Shown here: positions 20,815-32,909 of the stretch, in pieces
Layout of the letters: each line of letters opens with the position of its first letter
Position numbering within the stretch: the stretch's first letter is position 1
Assembly: GCA_014925825.1 (NCBI GenBank)
Contig: JACGCK010000304.1
Coordinates: 1 to 46,738 of the forward strand
Reading direction: 5' to 3'
Origin: Pholiota molesta
Lineage: Eukaryota > Basidiomycota > Agaricomycetes > Agaricales > Strophariaceae
Length of the DNA stretch: 46,738 bases
Notes under the pieces: generated by a model
Seen by the model: the letters and a program-made list of their open reading frames with translations, nothing else
Databases searched by the model: none
Told to the model about the DNA's origin: nothing
Position numbers and translations under genes: made by a program

Positions 20815-23800
20815 TTAATGTCCCAACACTTTCCTCGTATTCACCGTGATCAGCCACGCCGATGCGGTGCACAACCCCACAGCCAGGAGGACAAGAGCAT
20901 AGCACAATGCATATCGGCAGCGCTGAATCCACGGATCGAACATCCTCCTGCCATTCTCCGGCCGCCCCCGCACCTCCGACAGCTTCACCCCATACAGCAG
21001 ATCGAGCACCCTATTCGGCTTCCCGAGCACGCGCAACATAGCCCTGCCTCCCCGCCCGAACACCGACGTCGTGGGCGGCGGCGGGCGCGCGCCCAGGGAC
21101 ATGGACGAGTCCTGCGACGTCCCGGGCGGGCGCGCGACGAACGGGTACCCGAACGAGATGCCGCGCATCGAGCGCTTCGGGTCGTTCAGGCGCATGCGCC
21201 CGTCGTCCGTGTGCTGCTTCTCCGCCACCCACCGCGGGAGCGCGGGGTACACCTGCCCCGCGCGCGCCTTCTGCGCCGCGGAGGCCGACCCGCTCCTGCG
21301 CTTGCCCCGCCGGCGCTGCGCGTTTGCGGCGGTCGCGTTGAGGTTGGGGTTGGGGCTGCCTGTGGGCGTTGTGGTGGGCGCGGCGCCGTCGCCCTGGTTG
21401 GATGCGGCGCTGTCGCCGCTAGCCCGCGCGGCCTTCTTCAGCTTGTTGGGTCGGCGCTCAGCGCGTGAACGTATACCACAACATCCCGAAAAACGGCTCG
21501 ACAGCGCACCGAAGAAGCCTGCAATGCTCCATCCTGAACGCCAGAAGTACCACTCCCATACACTCACACGCGGAGGCAGCTCGCCTGCGTTGGTGAAGTG
21601 CCACCCGCCGATGAGCCAGAGCACTGGGAAGATGAAGCCCAGCCAGAACGTCCAAAAGGCAGGCGTCAGATTCAACGTGGCGGAGAGAAACGACGGAGAC
21701 GATGGCCGGAAGGGCCAGCGGGTGCTGTGGTCTTTCGCGCTGAACGTCGTGGGTGATGAGACCACAAGCTCGGGAGAAGGAGGGGCGTGCCCGTCGATAT
21801 TCCACCGTCGGAAGATGCCTGATTCGCCTATGGATCTTATTGGGCTAAGAATGCGTGCGCTGGCGCCTTCTGCAGGGCCGGCGTCAGACCTCAACGATCC
21901 GTGGGATGCTGAGCGGGCAGGATCAGAGGGCGTTCCTCGGCCGTGCTCGTCCTTGTTCGAATTGATAGTGGCGAGTTCCATCCCCAGCTCGGGGTCATGG
22001 TTGGCGTCCTCGTTGGTGCCGGCAGTGACAAAGCTGTCCGCATGGAGAGATTCACGCTCGTATTCCTCGTCGTCCTCTTCTTCATCTACCTCGTCGACGT
22101 CTATGTCGTAGCCAGCATCTCCGTCACCCCCATGCTCGCTATCATCTTCATACTCGTATTCCTTGAGCTCTTCGTCTTCGCCATGGTGTCCTTCATCGCT
22201 ATGTATCACTGGCATCCGGTCGACCTCTGCGAGGCCCTTGCGCAACGTGCTGCCCGCTTTCGATGCCCTGTCCCTCGGTACATCCGCACCGACCTGCGAA
22301 AAGCGCAGATCAAGCGGCGGAATCGCAGGAAGCGATGGAATCTTCGGCAGACCGAGCGTCGGCGCAGCAATCATCGCAGAAGGCGGCACCTGGATGCCCT
22401 GGCCAGCAGGGGGCGCTTGCATGCCAGCCGTGATCCCACTGAGGATGCTCGGCGACGTGGGCGTCTGACCCAGCGTCGACGTCGGCGTGTACATCGTGCC
22501 CGTACTGGTTCCCGTTGTACCTGCGGATGTCGGTGTCTGGATGACTTCTCGTGCGCTTGAGTTTGCGTTGGTCGCCGGTGTGTTGGTCGAGGAAGAGCGC
22601 GGCACGGAAGTCATCAGATGCGCTACGGCGACGGGCCGCGCTTGCACTTGGCCGGCTCCAGGTTGAGTGGGTGTCTGAGATTGCGAGCTAGGTTGGCATT
22701 GAACTAGTGTTGACGCGGTTGGAGCTGATTGAGACTGCGAATCAGACTTGGATGACGACTGCGAGACAGTGCGGTTCAGGTGTCGTGTCAAAAAAGGCGA
22801 GGCATATACAGGCGATGGTCCTGTAGATGGACATAACTAATGAGTGAAGGATTTCGCCATCGATCAAGATATGCGAGCGTACGCGTAATTTCGGAAGGGC
22901 TCCCATTCAACTGCCCCATCGAAGCCGACCCAGCTCGGCTCAAGCTGACCATATTTCCATTGATCGTTCCAATAGACCCTCCGGACCCCGTTCGTACAGA
23001 GCCCGTCCTGGTCTTCAAGGACTCCTTCTCCCCCATCTCGGCTGCGGCTGCGTCTTCCGTTCCGTGTAATAGCGCTGCGCCCAATTCCCCGAGACTCTCC
23101 GCGCCGGGACTCGCCTTCCCAGTGCTGGAGCTCGCGTTTTTGGCTCGGGCATACCGCAATGACGCCGCACGCGATGACGATTCCAGCACTGGCGAGAAAT
23201 AATCTTGTTCCGCAATAGGCGAGAGCTGCTTGGCCAGGGGGTAGTTGTACGCCTGCTTATACACGTCGGTGTCAACGCTGACCGCCACGGGTTGTGCACC
23301 AGGCGCGAGAGCGAGGGGAGGTGCGCCGTGCGATGGATGTGTTAGGCGCTGATCCACGGGTGGGGGGCGCGCTTGCGCCTGGGCGGGGTGCGAAAAGTGT
23401 CGCGTAGAGGATCCAGCACCCGTCTGCAGAGAGGGCATGCTCTGTGCGTTGTGGAGCTGCAGTTTGAGGGCCCAGCGTGATTTTGGCATCGTGCTTCCAT
23501 TTCCGTTTGTTGATTTAGAAGCAGAAGACAGGGAGGCCGTGCTCGTCGATCGCGGCGGAACTGGGAAGTAGAAACCTTCATCGGAGTCCGAATCGAAGGG
23601 TGAAGTGTATAACTCGCCCCCATCGTCGTGTTCCTCATGGTCCGAATGGAGCACGTCCGGCCGACTATCGGATCGACGCGTTGGGGGCCGTTGGGCAGTG
23701 CCAGGGATATTGCTGACGACGCTGGCCGGTGCAGTCACATATCCGGAGTAGGGATATGATTCCTGCGATACGACGTCCGTGGATGTGTTCCTGTGGCTGC

Positions 23801-24380
23801 TGTATCTCGGAGGGGACTGCTTGGAGGCATCAGGTCAGCACGTTCACAGAATTTCATTTCGAGCAATTTCACGCACGGTATCCTCCTCGTTTTCGTCATC
23901 ACTTCCCACCGGAATGAACGCCTCGCTATCTAGCCTCACCACGGCTGGGGGCGCGTAGGTGGCTTGCGTCGCAGCCTGCGCAGGAGGGCGATCGCCTAGC
24001 CTCCTCGGTTTCTCTGGCTCGTACCAGGCATTGCTCCCTCCAGCCACTTGGGGAGGTTGCGCACGACTAGGCCGATGGGCCGCGCCACCGTACGTCGCGC
24101 CGGTTGGTACCCCCGTTCCTCCAGAAGGGCCGCTGTACTCGTCTAGACCCGTCAGCGAGTTCGCTACAGCTCGTGGAATAGGATAGCTGATAGTCATGGA
24201 AGGCGGGCCGCTCGCTGGGGCACGCGCGGTGGTGGTGGAGATGGATGGGCGCCGCGTGGAGGACTCTGTGACCGGCCATGGCAAGTTGAGGCTCCTGTTG
24301 AGAGAGGATGCATCGTCTGCTGTGTCTTCATGGGCTGGCGCGCTGCTGGTAAGCCGCAAGCGGGAGAGGAAAGCGAACAT
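20815..24380 (-). CDS. serine-rich protein with C-terminal membrane segments, unknown function
   Basis: 1147 aa from three exons: 24380-23877, 23816-22883, 22820-20815 (introns of 60 and 62 nt; GTGCGT...AAGCAG and GTACGC...CTACAG); total 3444 nt, in phase. The first ~850 residues are low-complexity, rich in Ser, Pro, Thr and Ala, with Gln/Ser runs near residue 500 and a very acidic stretch at about 690-740 (EYEYEDDSEHGGDGD). Hydrophobic segments follow at about 867-888 (FWLGFIFPVLWLIGGWHF), about 907-925 (SGWSIAGFFGALSSRF) and 1121-1141 (CYALVLLAVGLCTASAWLI). A Lys/Arg-rich stretch lies between (KLKKAARA, QRRRGKRRSG). The layout suggests a tail-anchored or hairpin membrane protein with a long disordered, probably phosphorylated cytosolic part. 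I do not recognise a named domain. The GC-rich sequence creates long false frames on the other strand. Confidence 0.85.
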
Positions 24381-25340
24381 GGGATAGATACGAAAAGGTA
24401 GTAGATGGAGTGTATTCGAGTATGTTCCTGTATTTTTTTATTGCGTGACGATATATTGCCGCTAGTTTGGGAGCTCGAGATAGTGATCGTCCCTCCTGCG
24501 GAGTAGTCGACGAGATAGTTTAAGGGGAGGGGAAGAGCGGGGGGATGGAAAGACTTCAGGGAAGGGATGAAGTGAAGATCCGGTGAGGTGCCTGCGTGAA
24601 GCTGCTCCCTACTTTGAGTCTGCTTGCCTGACGGTCGCTTGCGGGCTAAGTTTCGGACATGTTGCGTACACAAGGCTCGGAGATGGGGGATGCGACGCAC
24701 GCTTCTTCGAAGTGCCAATGAATGGGTGCAAAAACCCAGGCAAGCCAAACGAAAGCTTCGCTGTCTTCTATGAACTGGTGTCACCTTGAAGGTAGGTGGT
24801 CACAGCGTATCTGAAGCAAAGAATATCCTCAGCCCATCGCCTTTCGTATGGATTAGTTTATTATGCTGATCACATCTTCACATCACGACGCGCAAGCAGG
24901 AAGCCTCGAGGCTGTGGAACGGCAGGTCCTGTCAGAGGGCTGCTAATCAGCATGCTCGTTTTGTTTACGGAAGGCGAGAAATTAAGTACTCAGAGTGGGC
25001 GATAAGTTAAACCGCCGAGTGCCCCAGACGGCGTGTCTTGAGATAAGCAACTTCGTGTCTTCAGCTCTGATAAATTTGCCGCGGAAGTGGGGTATGTGTA
25101 AGTTTATCCCTCACAATCATGTTTGATATTGACTTTAATCGAATAAGTAACAATCTTGAAGGAAAGACGATTATACGCACACATTTCGATGTTGGATACA
25201 CGCATTGACAGAGGAAGCCGCAAACCTACATTCGACATTGTGATGATGCGTTCTTGGAAGAGACAGACACGACCAAGACACGACCAGGACGGCTCACGGC
25301 GCAGTCACGGCGCCAAAAGCAGTAGGATGCTCACGCGCAC
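24381..25340. other. intergenic region before the Helitron
   Basis: It holds the upstream region of the serine-rich protein gene. No other gene, tRNA or repeat was recognised. Confidence 0.5.
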
Positions 25341-25359
25341 GTGATGCCCGGATTCAGCC

Positions 25360-25377
25360 GAGGCAGGCGTCTGCCTC
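25360..25377. repeat. hairpin at the Helitron 3' side
   Basis: GAGGCAG-GCGT-CTGCCTC, a perfect 7-bp stem with a 4-nt loop. Read on the minus strand it is followed 2 nt later by CTGA, which fits the CTRR rule, but the spacing is shorter than usual and the next base is A rather than T. Confidence 0.5.
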
Positions 25378-25630
25378 TTCCGTCAACGAAGTCCTTGCTT
25401 GAAGTTATACACAAGCTTTATGACCCGCCGCTACGCGTCGGTCGGTTCGCTTCGCTCACCAACCTGCTTCGCTCTGGGCCAACAGCTTGCCGGGGGCTGC
25501 GCCCCCTGGACCCCCGCTTGTCGGCGCTTTGCGCCTCCGCGCTGTGGACTTTAAAAAAAATTAAAGATGTGACTATATTTATTTAAAATTGATTTATTTA
25601 GACAAACTTGAAAGAAAAAAAATATAAAAT

Positions 25631-28600
25631 CTAATCAATAATAACTTCTGGATATACTATATTTTTTGTACTTGTTGTTTGTGAATCTGCATCCCATATT
25701 GCTTTGATATTGTGAACAGAAGTCACTCGAGAGACAGCTACATATAATTGTCCATGTGCAAAAACAGAATTGCATAAGTTTAATCCAACATGCTTTACTG
25801 ATTGGCCTTGTGATTTGTTGATTGTCATTGCAAAGGATAGCCGGACGGGAAACTGCCTTCGACAAAATTCAAATGGGACTTGAGTGTCGTGGGTGTTAGA
25901 CTGATCCGTGGAATAAATATTGTTTGTCCAGCTTGCTCTCCTGTTAACAACCGCACTTCCAAAACCCGGTTCCGCATTCTTGTAATAATTCCTCGTGAAC
26001 CATTACAGACTCCTTCACTGGCATTGAGATTGCGCAAAATCATGATTGGACATCCCACTTTGAGTATAAGCTTTGCCAAAGGTAGACCGGAGCAATTGAT
26101 TGTGTTGAGATATTCCACTGGATACAACAAAGGACCTTCTGCTCCATTTCCCTGGTTATTGAGAATAGAATCTGCACTATGGAAGGTTTGTGCATTTCCC
26201 GGAAAGTTTTCAAGAATAGTGCGATTGATTTCATCCACTCATCATTCCGACTGCAGAGAATAGTCCGCTCAGCATAATATTGGTCACTTTGGCCAGTAGC
26301 ACGATGGACGCCAGGATAGATATTATTGATAAGGGATGCCACAGTATTTTCTGCACACTTGAAGTGATCCGGAAGAATAATATTATCATTCTCATCAGTG
26401 TGTTTTCCATGTCCAAGATCCAACTGCCATTGTGCAAAGAGTCTTTCAGGTTCCAAAGCAGTATTGAGCCGCATGTTTTCAGTCAATCGTAAGACTGTAA
26501 TAGATTGCCAAAGCCTGGAGCGCTGCATACAGGCACCAACAATTTCAGCACGTGATCCTTTGATAATAACTGGCAAACACTGCTTGAAATCTCCACCATA
26601 GACAAATGGAATCCCTCCAAACTTCTGGTCACAATTGCGAATATCACGGAAAGTGCAATCAACAGCTTCATGGATATGACGGTGTTGCATTGGTGCCTCA
26701 TCCCAAATCACCAAATCAGTAATCCGGATCAGTTCAGCCAAATTGGTGTTTTTTCCAATATTGCATGTTGATGTTTCATGAACTTTGATTGGAATTTTGA
26801 AGAGGGAATGAGCAGTCCGACCACCAATGAGAAGCAAAGCCGCAATTCCTGATGATGCCACACAAAGGACAATTTTCCCTTTGCCACGCAAATAATGACA
26901 TAGGGTATTATACACATATGTCTTTCCTGTTCCACCTGGTCCATGTAGAAAAAAGCATTCTCCCGTTTTATTTGTAACAGCCTCCACAATTTTGTCAAAG
27001 GCTGAACGCTGGCCTTCATTCAAAGTTTCCATGCGCTGAGCTGCCAATGCCTCTTCATGAGCCATATCATAATTCCGTTGTTCCGCAATAAGACGATTTC
27101 CCACCAAAGCATCCCAGTTTTCCTGTGGCTGTGGCATGGTTGGCCAATCCTGGAGAGATTTGTTGGTTGTGTGAAGGAGACGATCAATCAGGTAGAGTCC
27201 ATAATCAAAGACCTGTTCTGGTGTGGGATCTCTGCGAATATTGCCATTATGAAGTGCATAGCGCAAATCATCACAAATTTTATCATGGAATTGGAGCCAC
27301 AAAGCCAAAGGATCTGCAGGTGCATTTTCCCGAAGAATAGTGACAAATAAATTCCGGAGTTGATGCCCACTTGCCATTTCTCCTGCCTCTGCCAGACATT
27401 GAATCCACTCATTGTCATCTTCCAGAAGCCCTAACCTAACACAGGCTTCCCGGAAAGTATCACAAACAATCGCTTGCCCATCAACTGTCACTGTTCGGAG
27501 GTGTTGGAAGGATGTTGCACCTTTGACTGAGGTTAAAAGAAGGCGTAGATAGAAGCGCTCTCCAGAATTAGGATGAGCATAGTACATCCGACCAATAGCA
27601 AATTGTTGTTGTTGTGGTTGCCATTTGCGTGTTTTTTCCTTCCAAACAAATTTTGAGGGAAAGTCTTGGTAGAGCAAATTTCTGGCTTCAGGATACTCTT
27701 CATTGGCTTTGAAGTATGCCATCAATGTTGTGTCTTTGCTTGCATTGCGCTCCAATACGGCTTGCAATTTGGGGCAAGATTCTCATCCCAGGTAATTGAT
27801 TGATGACCCTCCAAATGAACTTGAAGACGGACAACAGCAGGCTGTTCTTGGTGCATATGAAAATGAAAAATGCGCCAAGCACCCTCACAGGCAGAAACAT
27901 AGCGGGCATCCAGATACAACTTGATTTCATCCTTGCACCGGCCAAACTCCATGGTTGTACGATCATGTCCTTTGTAGACATACTTGTAGATGTACTTGAT
28001 CGCCTTGATGGATGCAATAGACTCGACATTAATATGGCAGCGGTATTTCCAAATTAGGTATGGAGAGTAAGGAACCACCCATGAATTGTCCACTTGCTTT
28101 CCTCGAACTTCAAATGTCTTGCCTGTGTTGCGTCTGCGGAGATTGGCATAGGAATCTTCGTTAATGGTGGTCTGCTCCCGAAACACCTTTGGAAAGCTTT
28201 TTGAACATTTTCCATTGACTTGACATGGTGAATTTGCATTGTCATGGGCTGCACCACAGGGTGTATGGATCATCAAAGACTTGACTAATTCAAAAAGCTC
28301 AGGATGTTTTTCTTCATCTGGCAGCTCTGCAGATAGAAGGCTATCCACATCCTCAGGTGTTCGAAGTTTATGGTCCGGATGTAAAAAATGATCATATGCA
28401 TATGTGGAAGACCTCGCTTTTGAAATTCAATGGTCCAAACACGTGCCACAGTACGTCCAAAAATCCCATTCTCAAAGATATCTTTGAGGAGTGCTGCCAT
28501 TTTTAAATGAAACACACGGCAGATAATATCAGGACGATCACTGGAAGATTGCCCAGGATATAGAGCATCTTTGATTTCTGGCCAATTGGGATTTGCAGTT

Positions 28601-30690
28601 GCCGTGAGAAATAAATCTGCTCCATGGTAATAGCGATTGATGGCTAAAGCATCTTGACAGTTTTGGATCATATTTCGTGTACTTCCAGGAAAGGAGGATG
28701 GCAAAATGGTCCGTTGGCCAATATCAGCCCCATCAGAATTTGGATCAGCTGCTATGGCATCCATAAGTCCTTGTCGGCTGGCTGTTCGGAAAAGATGCTG
28801 ATTATGTTTAACCCAGTCTAAACGACTCTGCTCAGATGCTGCCCAGCAATCCACAATAAATTCTTGTAGTAGCTTTTGAGATAAAAAGACATGGTAAGTT
28901 TCTTCATGTCGGGATGTAGACGGTAGCGGAAGTATTCTGTCTGGGATAAGTATTTCCGTGGTTTTCGATTTCCTGCAGCATTTTCATCCTCTTCCAGCTC
29001 TGCCACTATATTTTCGACAGGATTATCTCCTACTTCAGCACCATCTTTGAATTCCAGCTTTGGATGCCATCCAAGTTGTCCAGTTGGAAAGAGAAGAACA
29101 TAATGAAGGGCATGGTAAAATGGATGCATTTCACTGATTCGAACATTGCCTTCACCACCACGTCTCCGCAGAATGATATCCCGTGTATCTGTTGGTTGAT
29201 CACCATCTCCAGGTAATATGACTGCAATTTCATTGGCAGTTGGTAGGTTGTAACGTCGTCGATCAGTATCACTATCAAAGCGAAGTGCAATGTTACATTG
29301 ATCTTCTGGATTGAGATTGCGTGTAAGTTCATGTGCCTGTTTATAAAGTTGGACTCCAGGATGGCGACGATATAGCATATCTTGTAAAACTTGCATAGTA
29401 TGGCGATCCAACTCCCGATTGGCCTCATGTTCCATGCGAAAATTCAATGCTTCCATAGGATCATAGATATACAACTGTGCATAAAGAGGAGTTTCACCGG
29501 GAATTGGTAGTAGTGATCCTGCATAATGTGACAGTTTTCCCTGAACTTTGAATAGCCATGGGCCTCCTCCCGCATTATTGATAGCATGATCCTGTTTTAC
29601 GCCAACAGAAGTCATGGCCAAAGCATTGTTGTATCGTCGAATATTTGCGCGGAACTTTTTGGAAGCATCATCTGAACCCATCAAAAATTCTTTCAGCTCG
29701 GGGGGTGGTTCTTCAAGCTTGGGCAACTTGATCTTTCCAGAGAAACAGCACATGCCAAATTTTGGAGAAGCTCGCGTAGACTTGGAAAGACGTTCATCCA
29801 GCCAATGAAGTGCACCACAATGATCACATTTGACATCTAACTTTTCCGCATAGTGAACTGGCTGTGCATTACTGAAGGGCTGGCGGGCAATTCGTTCCAT
29901 ATTATTGACACGTCTGTGCTGTCGTCGCAACACAGGTGGAACAGGTGGGGGTGGCATAGCAATAGGCACAGGAGCATTGGGCAGATTCTGATTGAGAGAA
30001 TCAAAATTTAAAAAGACCCATAGATAACACATTAAATTAACATGTACTCACAGGAGGAGGCATTGGAAAAGGCTGGGGACCAATAGGTGGGGCATTTCTA
30101 TTACGTCGATGTTGTGATGGATTTGGTGCAGGTGCCTATAACATGCATAAACAAAATTTACATAAATTATAGACTTATAAAGACTTATAAAACGCACAGC
30201 AGGAGCAGGAACAGCAGCTCGCCGATTGCGAACAGCAGGAGCAGGAGGAACAGCAGCCATCATGGCACGCAAATTAGCTGGAAGATGTGTATATTGATGT
30301 CCACCAAAGTTGATGGGTTGAGGAGGTGGAGGATTAGGTGGACCAAATGGATCAGGCAGATTAGGGTTTGGCAGAATAGGTGGAGCCTGAGGAACAGGCA
30401 CATTAAACCGTAGTGGCTCAATGGGTTGCACATGCAGAACAGGTAATCGATGAGTCTGAGGGCTATCCAGAATACGATTATCACGCTCCAGTCTTTGGGC
30501 AGCAATACGGATGCGTTGCGGGGTGTTCGGAGGTGTTTCAGCCCTGTGAACTCTGTATCAGCCATGTATTTTATTTGTAAATAACTATATTCAGACATAC
30601 ATTGTAGATACAGATTAATGCCAGCCAGGAACTGAGGTATAGCAGCAATTCTGGTCCTGCCGTGCAATCCAATCAAAGTAGAAGAATTGT
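25631..30690 (-). pseudogene. Helitron Rep-Pif1 helicase gene with five frame breaks
   Basis: It codes for a HUH endonuclease fused to a Pif1-type helicase, which nicks and replicates the element. Order along the minus strand: a Pro-rich N-terminal part split by introns (30600-30553, 30197-30136, 30051-29988), a CxxC motif (CDHCGALHW), Helitron-like N domain, the HUH motif RGLPHMHMIIF (about 28400), the second Rep motif KYIYKYVYKGHD (about 27980), then helicase motif I GPGGTGKT (about 26920), motif II VIWDEAP (26700), GGDFKQCLP (26590) and the C-terminal NKSQGQS (25810). The frame changes at 28911-28913, 28383-28388 (T run), 27766-27770, 26236-26240 and about 25890-25900. At four of these one missing base explains it. 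All catalytic motifs are still present. The first exon start is uncertain. Confidence 0.85.
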
Positions 30691-31347
30691 GAATTCAGTG
30701 ATAACAGCTGCAGTTGATAATGAAGATTCAATCCCAAAGGAAGGGGAGGCAACTGTAAACCCGCCAGCCAATCTTCCTGCAAACTGTGCTCAGAAAGAGG
30801 TCCAGACCCAAGAGGTCTTTAGGCAACCGGCAAACACTCTGTCAAGAGAGGCCAGGGAGGTAGGACTTTTCAGGGCGTCACCTTGATCTCCAAAACGTCT
30901 CAATGATCCGATGCAAAAACAGCAGCAGCAGACACACAATCTGTACCCCAGCTCAGAGGAAAGGGTCCAGAAATGTCCAAGAGGCAGCCAAGAGAGAAGA
31001 AGGAAGGAAAGAAGATGCTCTGGTAACCCAAAGAATCTTGACTAAAGTATCAGATCATATAAAACACTCCAAATAGCAGGAACACATACCAACAATAGGG
31101 AGAAACCCTAATTTTTGTCTTGAAGCAACAAAAACACAGAAAGATCCTATATCAGGCATTTAGAAGATTCACAATAGAGCAACAGGCCAATCACCTCAAA
31201 GATCCCAGTATTCCACCAATGCACCAACAATTCCCACAGAGATAGGCCAAAAGCAGGTCAAAAGAGCACTGGAAATTTTGTAAGCACTATGGAAAGGCCA
31301 AAAAAGCGAAATAAGACATCATACCTTGGGCAGAAACAGTACAAACA

Positions 31348-31369
31348 CCCTGTAGAGAGGTCTACAGGG
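31348..31369. repeat. perfect hairpin in the Helitron 5' flank
   Basis: CCCTGTAGA-GAGG-TCTACAGGG, 9-bp stem with a 4-nt loop, about 0.7 kb upstream of the Helitron gene. It may lie close to the element's 5' end. Confidence 0.6.
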
Positions 31370-31699
31370 CCTCACAGGTGTATTTTTGGCAGATAGAAGC
31401 ACAGAATTCAGAAATAGCAGTGACAGCGTGTCCAAATGCGGCGGAAATAGCAATGGCCCTGGGCACTGGCAGCGACAAAGTAGCGACGTGTTTATTATTA
31501 TTTATTCTTAAGGCTGTCATCATGCAGCTCGGCCATTGCGAGACGCGCGCGCCGGTGCACAGCCACTATTACGTAATTATTACGTAACTAAGAGCCCCAC
31601 CCTCTGTTCATATCTTTGATGATTGATACATCTGCATTGTGCAAGGCTCGCTTAATTGAGGCCTCGAGCGCTTCATTCTGGGATCCACAAAGCCCACCC

Positions 31700-32545
31700 A
31701 TGGTATCCACTCCTCTATGGTATTCAAGGCCACACGTCGCACATTGCCCGACATCGATCCCTCTTCGCATTGGCACAGATGCCAAGGATGCCACAGTTCA
31801 TCACAATATATCATTCCAAGTCGTGATCGCTGTTGACGAGTTTAAGGCTCAACTTCTTGTCATTGCTGGATCCAAGTACCGACCCTGTTTCAACTGGGAT
31901 TGACATTGCTATGTTCAGTGATGCTGCTGCTATTTCTGACCTGATCATCCAGAAGAACGCCAAATACGACCCGCTTACGCTTGTCTACAAGTTCATCTCC
32001 GCTCTATCGTATGTGCAAGCCCAATATGACGGAGATCAAGGACATGTACAAGTGGCCCTCAAGGAGCAGTACGTGATGATGAGCATCCATTCACTCGCAG
32101 ACTGCCACCGAGCTCTCCTTACCCGGCGCCATCTACGCCACTCTGGCCGAGGGTCAGAATGCACGTAGAGCGCTCGGTGCGTCCAATTTTTTCTTTCCGA
32201 TTTTGAAGTCCCTAAATCCATGTTCACGCGTTGATTTTTCTCTCTATCAGACCGCCAAACCCAATGCTTGCGAAGGATATGATTAACAGTCTGCAAATGC
32301 AATACAGTTGTGGTCGTCAAGCCCCATCATGAACGAGCTGGCGGATGTTACCAGTGATAGCACTAGTGTTTCATGTATCAATGCATCTCCTCACGTTATA
32401 CTAATAATTGCTTTTTATTTTCATCGTGCAGCTGCCATCGCTCTGTAAGCAGAGTAATTCGATCGGACTATTTGATATATGCCCTGTGTGCCCGTGCTTA
32501 TGCCGCTCTTTCAATGCATCTGGTAAAACCTCTATCGTCTTCACA
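31700..32545 (+). pseudogene. ATP3: decayed ATP3 copy that keeps introns
   Basis: It matches the intact gene at 17136-18373 from the middle of exon 3 through the stop codon and about 90 bp beyond. Recognisable blocks: AAGGCCACACGTCG near 31725, TDAKDATV near 31780, MFSDAAAISDLIIQKNAKYD near 31915, LVYKFISALSY near 31980, the intron donor GTACGTGATGAT near 32070, exon 4 remnants near 32120, donor GGTGCGTCCAA near 32175, AAGGATATGATTAACAGTCT near 32275, and the terminal CTCTGTAAGCAGAGTAA near 32455. Frames are broken by indels, exon 1-2 are missing, and introns are shortened but present. It is therefore a segmental DNA duplication, not a retrocopy. Orientation is opposite to the parent, about 14 kb away. 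Confidence 0.88.
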
Positions 32546-32909
32546 ATCTGCAACTCAATCTACAATATGAGTATTTCAAGGTAGACATGTCTTCCGCCGT
32601 TGAATTGTACGACATGCATGGAAGATAAACGAATCGTTCGCATCCTCCCACCGTGAGTGCTATTTATGATATCTATTGTACCAGTAAATCATCTCGACCC
32701 TCCGATCTGGTAGGAACCTTACTCGACAAGAAGCAGACAGCTATCTGATGCTGATACCCAACATTGAGACTGTCACTGCATAGCGTTATTGTGCATTTGA
32801 CGTTGCGATACTCTCGTTTGATCGTCGCAAAGCCCTCGATCATCCTCGCGCACGGCAATACAAGGCAAGGTTGTGAGTCCCAGCTGTGTATCTCTCTAAT
32901 TTTCACAAC
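32546..32909. other. upstream region of the NLR gene
   Basis: No gene seen. It must contain the NLR promoter; no clear TATA box. Confidence 0.4.

Larger units (their letters stand above)
25341..31590 (-). mobile_element. Helitron (rolling-circle transposon), termini approximate
   Basis: One minus-strand Rep/helicase gene (25631-30690) defines the element. The 3' side (25341-25560) is GC-rich with several hairpins: a 7-bp stem at 25360-25377, GGGGGC/GCCCCC around 25492-25506, and a stem-loop near 25431-25452. Such GC-rich hairpins fit a Helitron 3' end, but I could not fix the CTRR terminus. The 5' side (30700-31590) is noncoding, with a perfect 9-bp stem hairpin at 31348-31369 and a double TTACGTAA-like motif near 31570. 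The 5' TC end is also not fixed. A decayed ATP3 copy begins just outside, near 31.7 kb. Confidence 0.8.

Noticed and set aside
20644..22560. Long plus-strand open frames (20644-21468, 21071-22111, 21943-22560)
   Set aside because: They are antisense to the serine-rich protein gene, whose GC-rich, biased codons leave stop-free frames on the other strand. They are Arg/Pro-rich with no motifs.
31563..31590. Two TTACGTAA palindromes as an insertion or attachment site
   Set aside because: No matching partner found at the other end of the Helitron, so I could not treat it as a terminal repeat.
31700..32545. A second working ATP synthase gamma gene
   Set aside because: Frames are broken many times, exons 1-2 are missing, and intron and exon boundaries have decayed.
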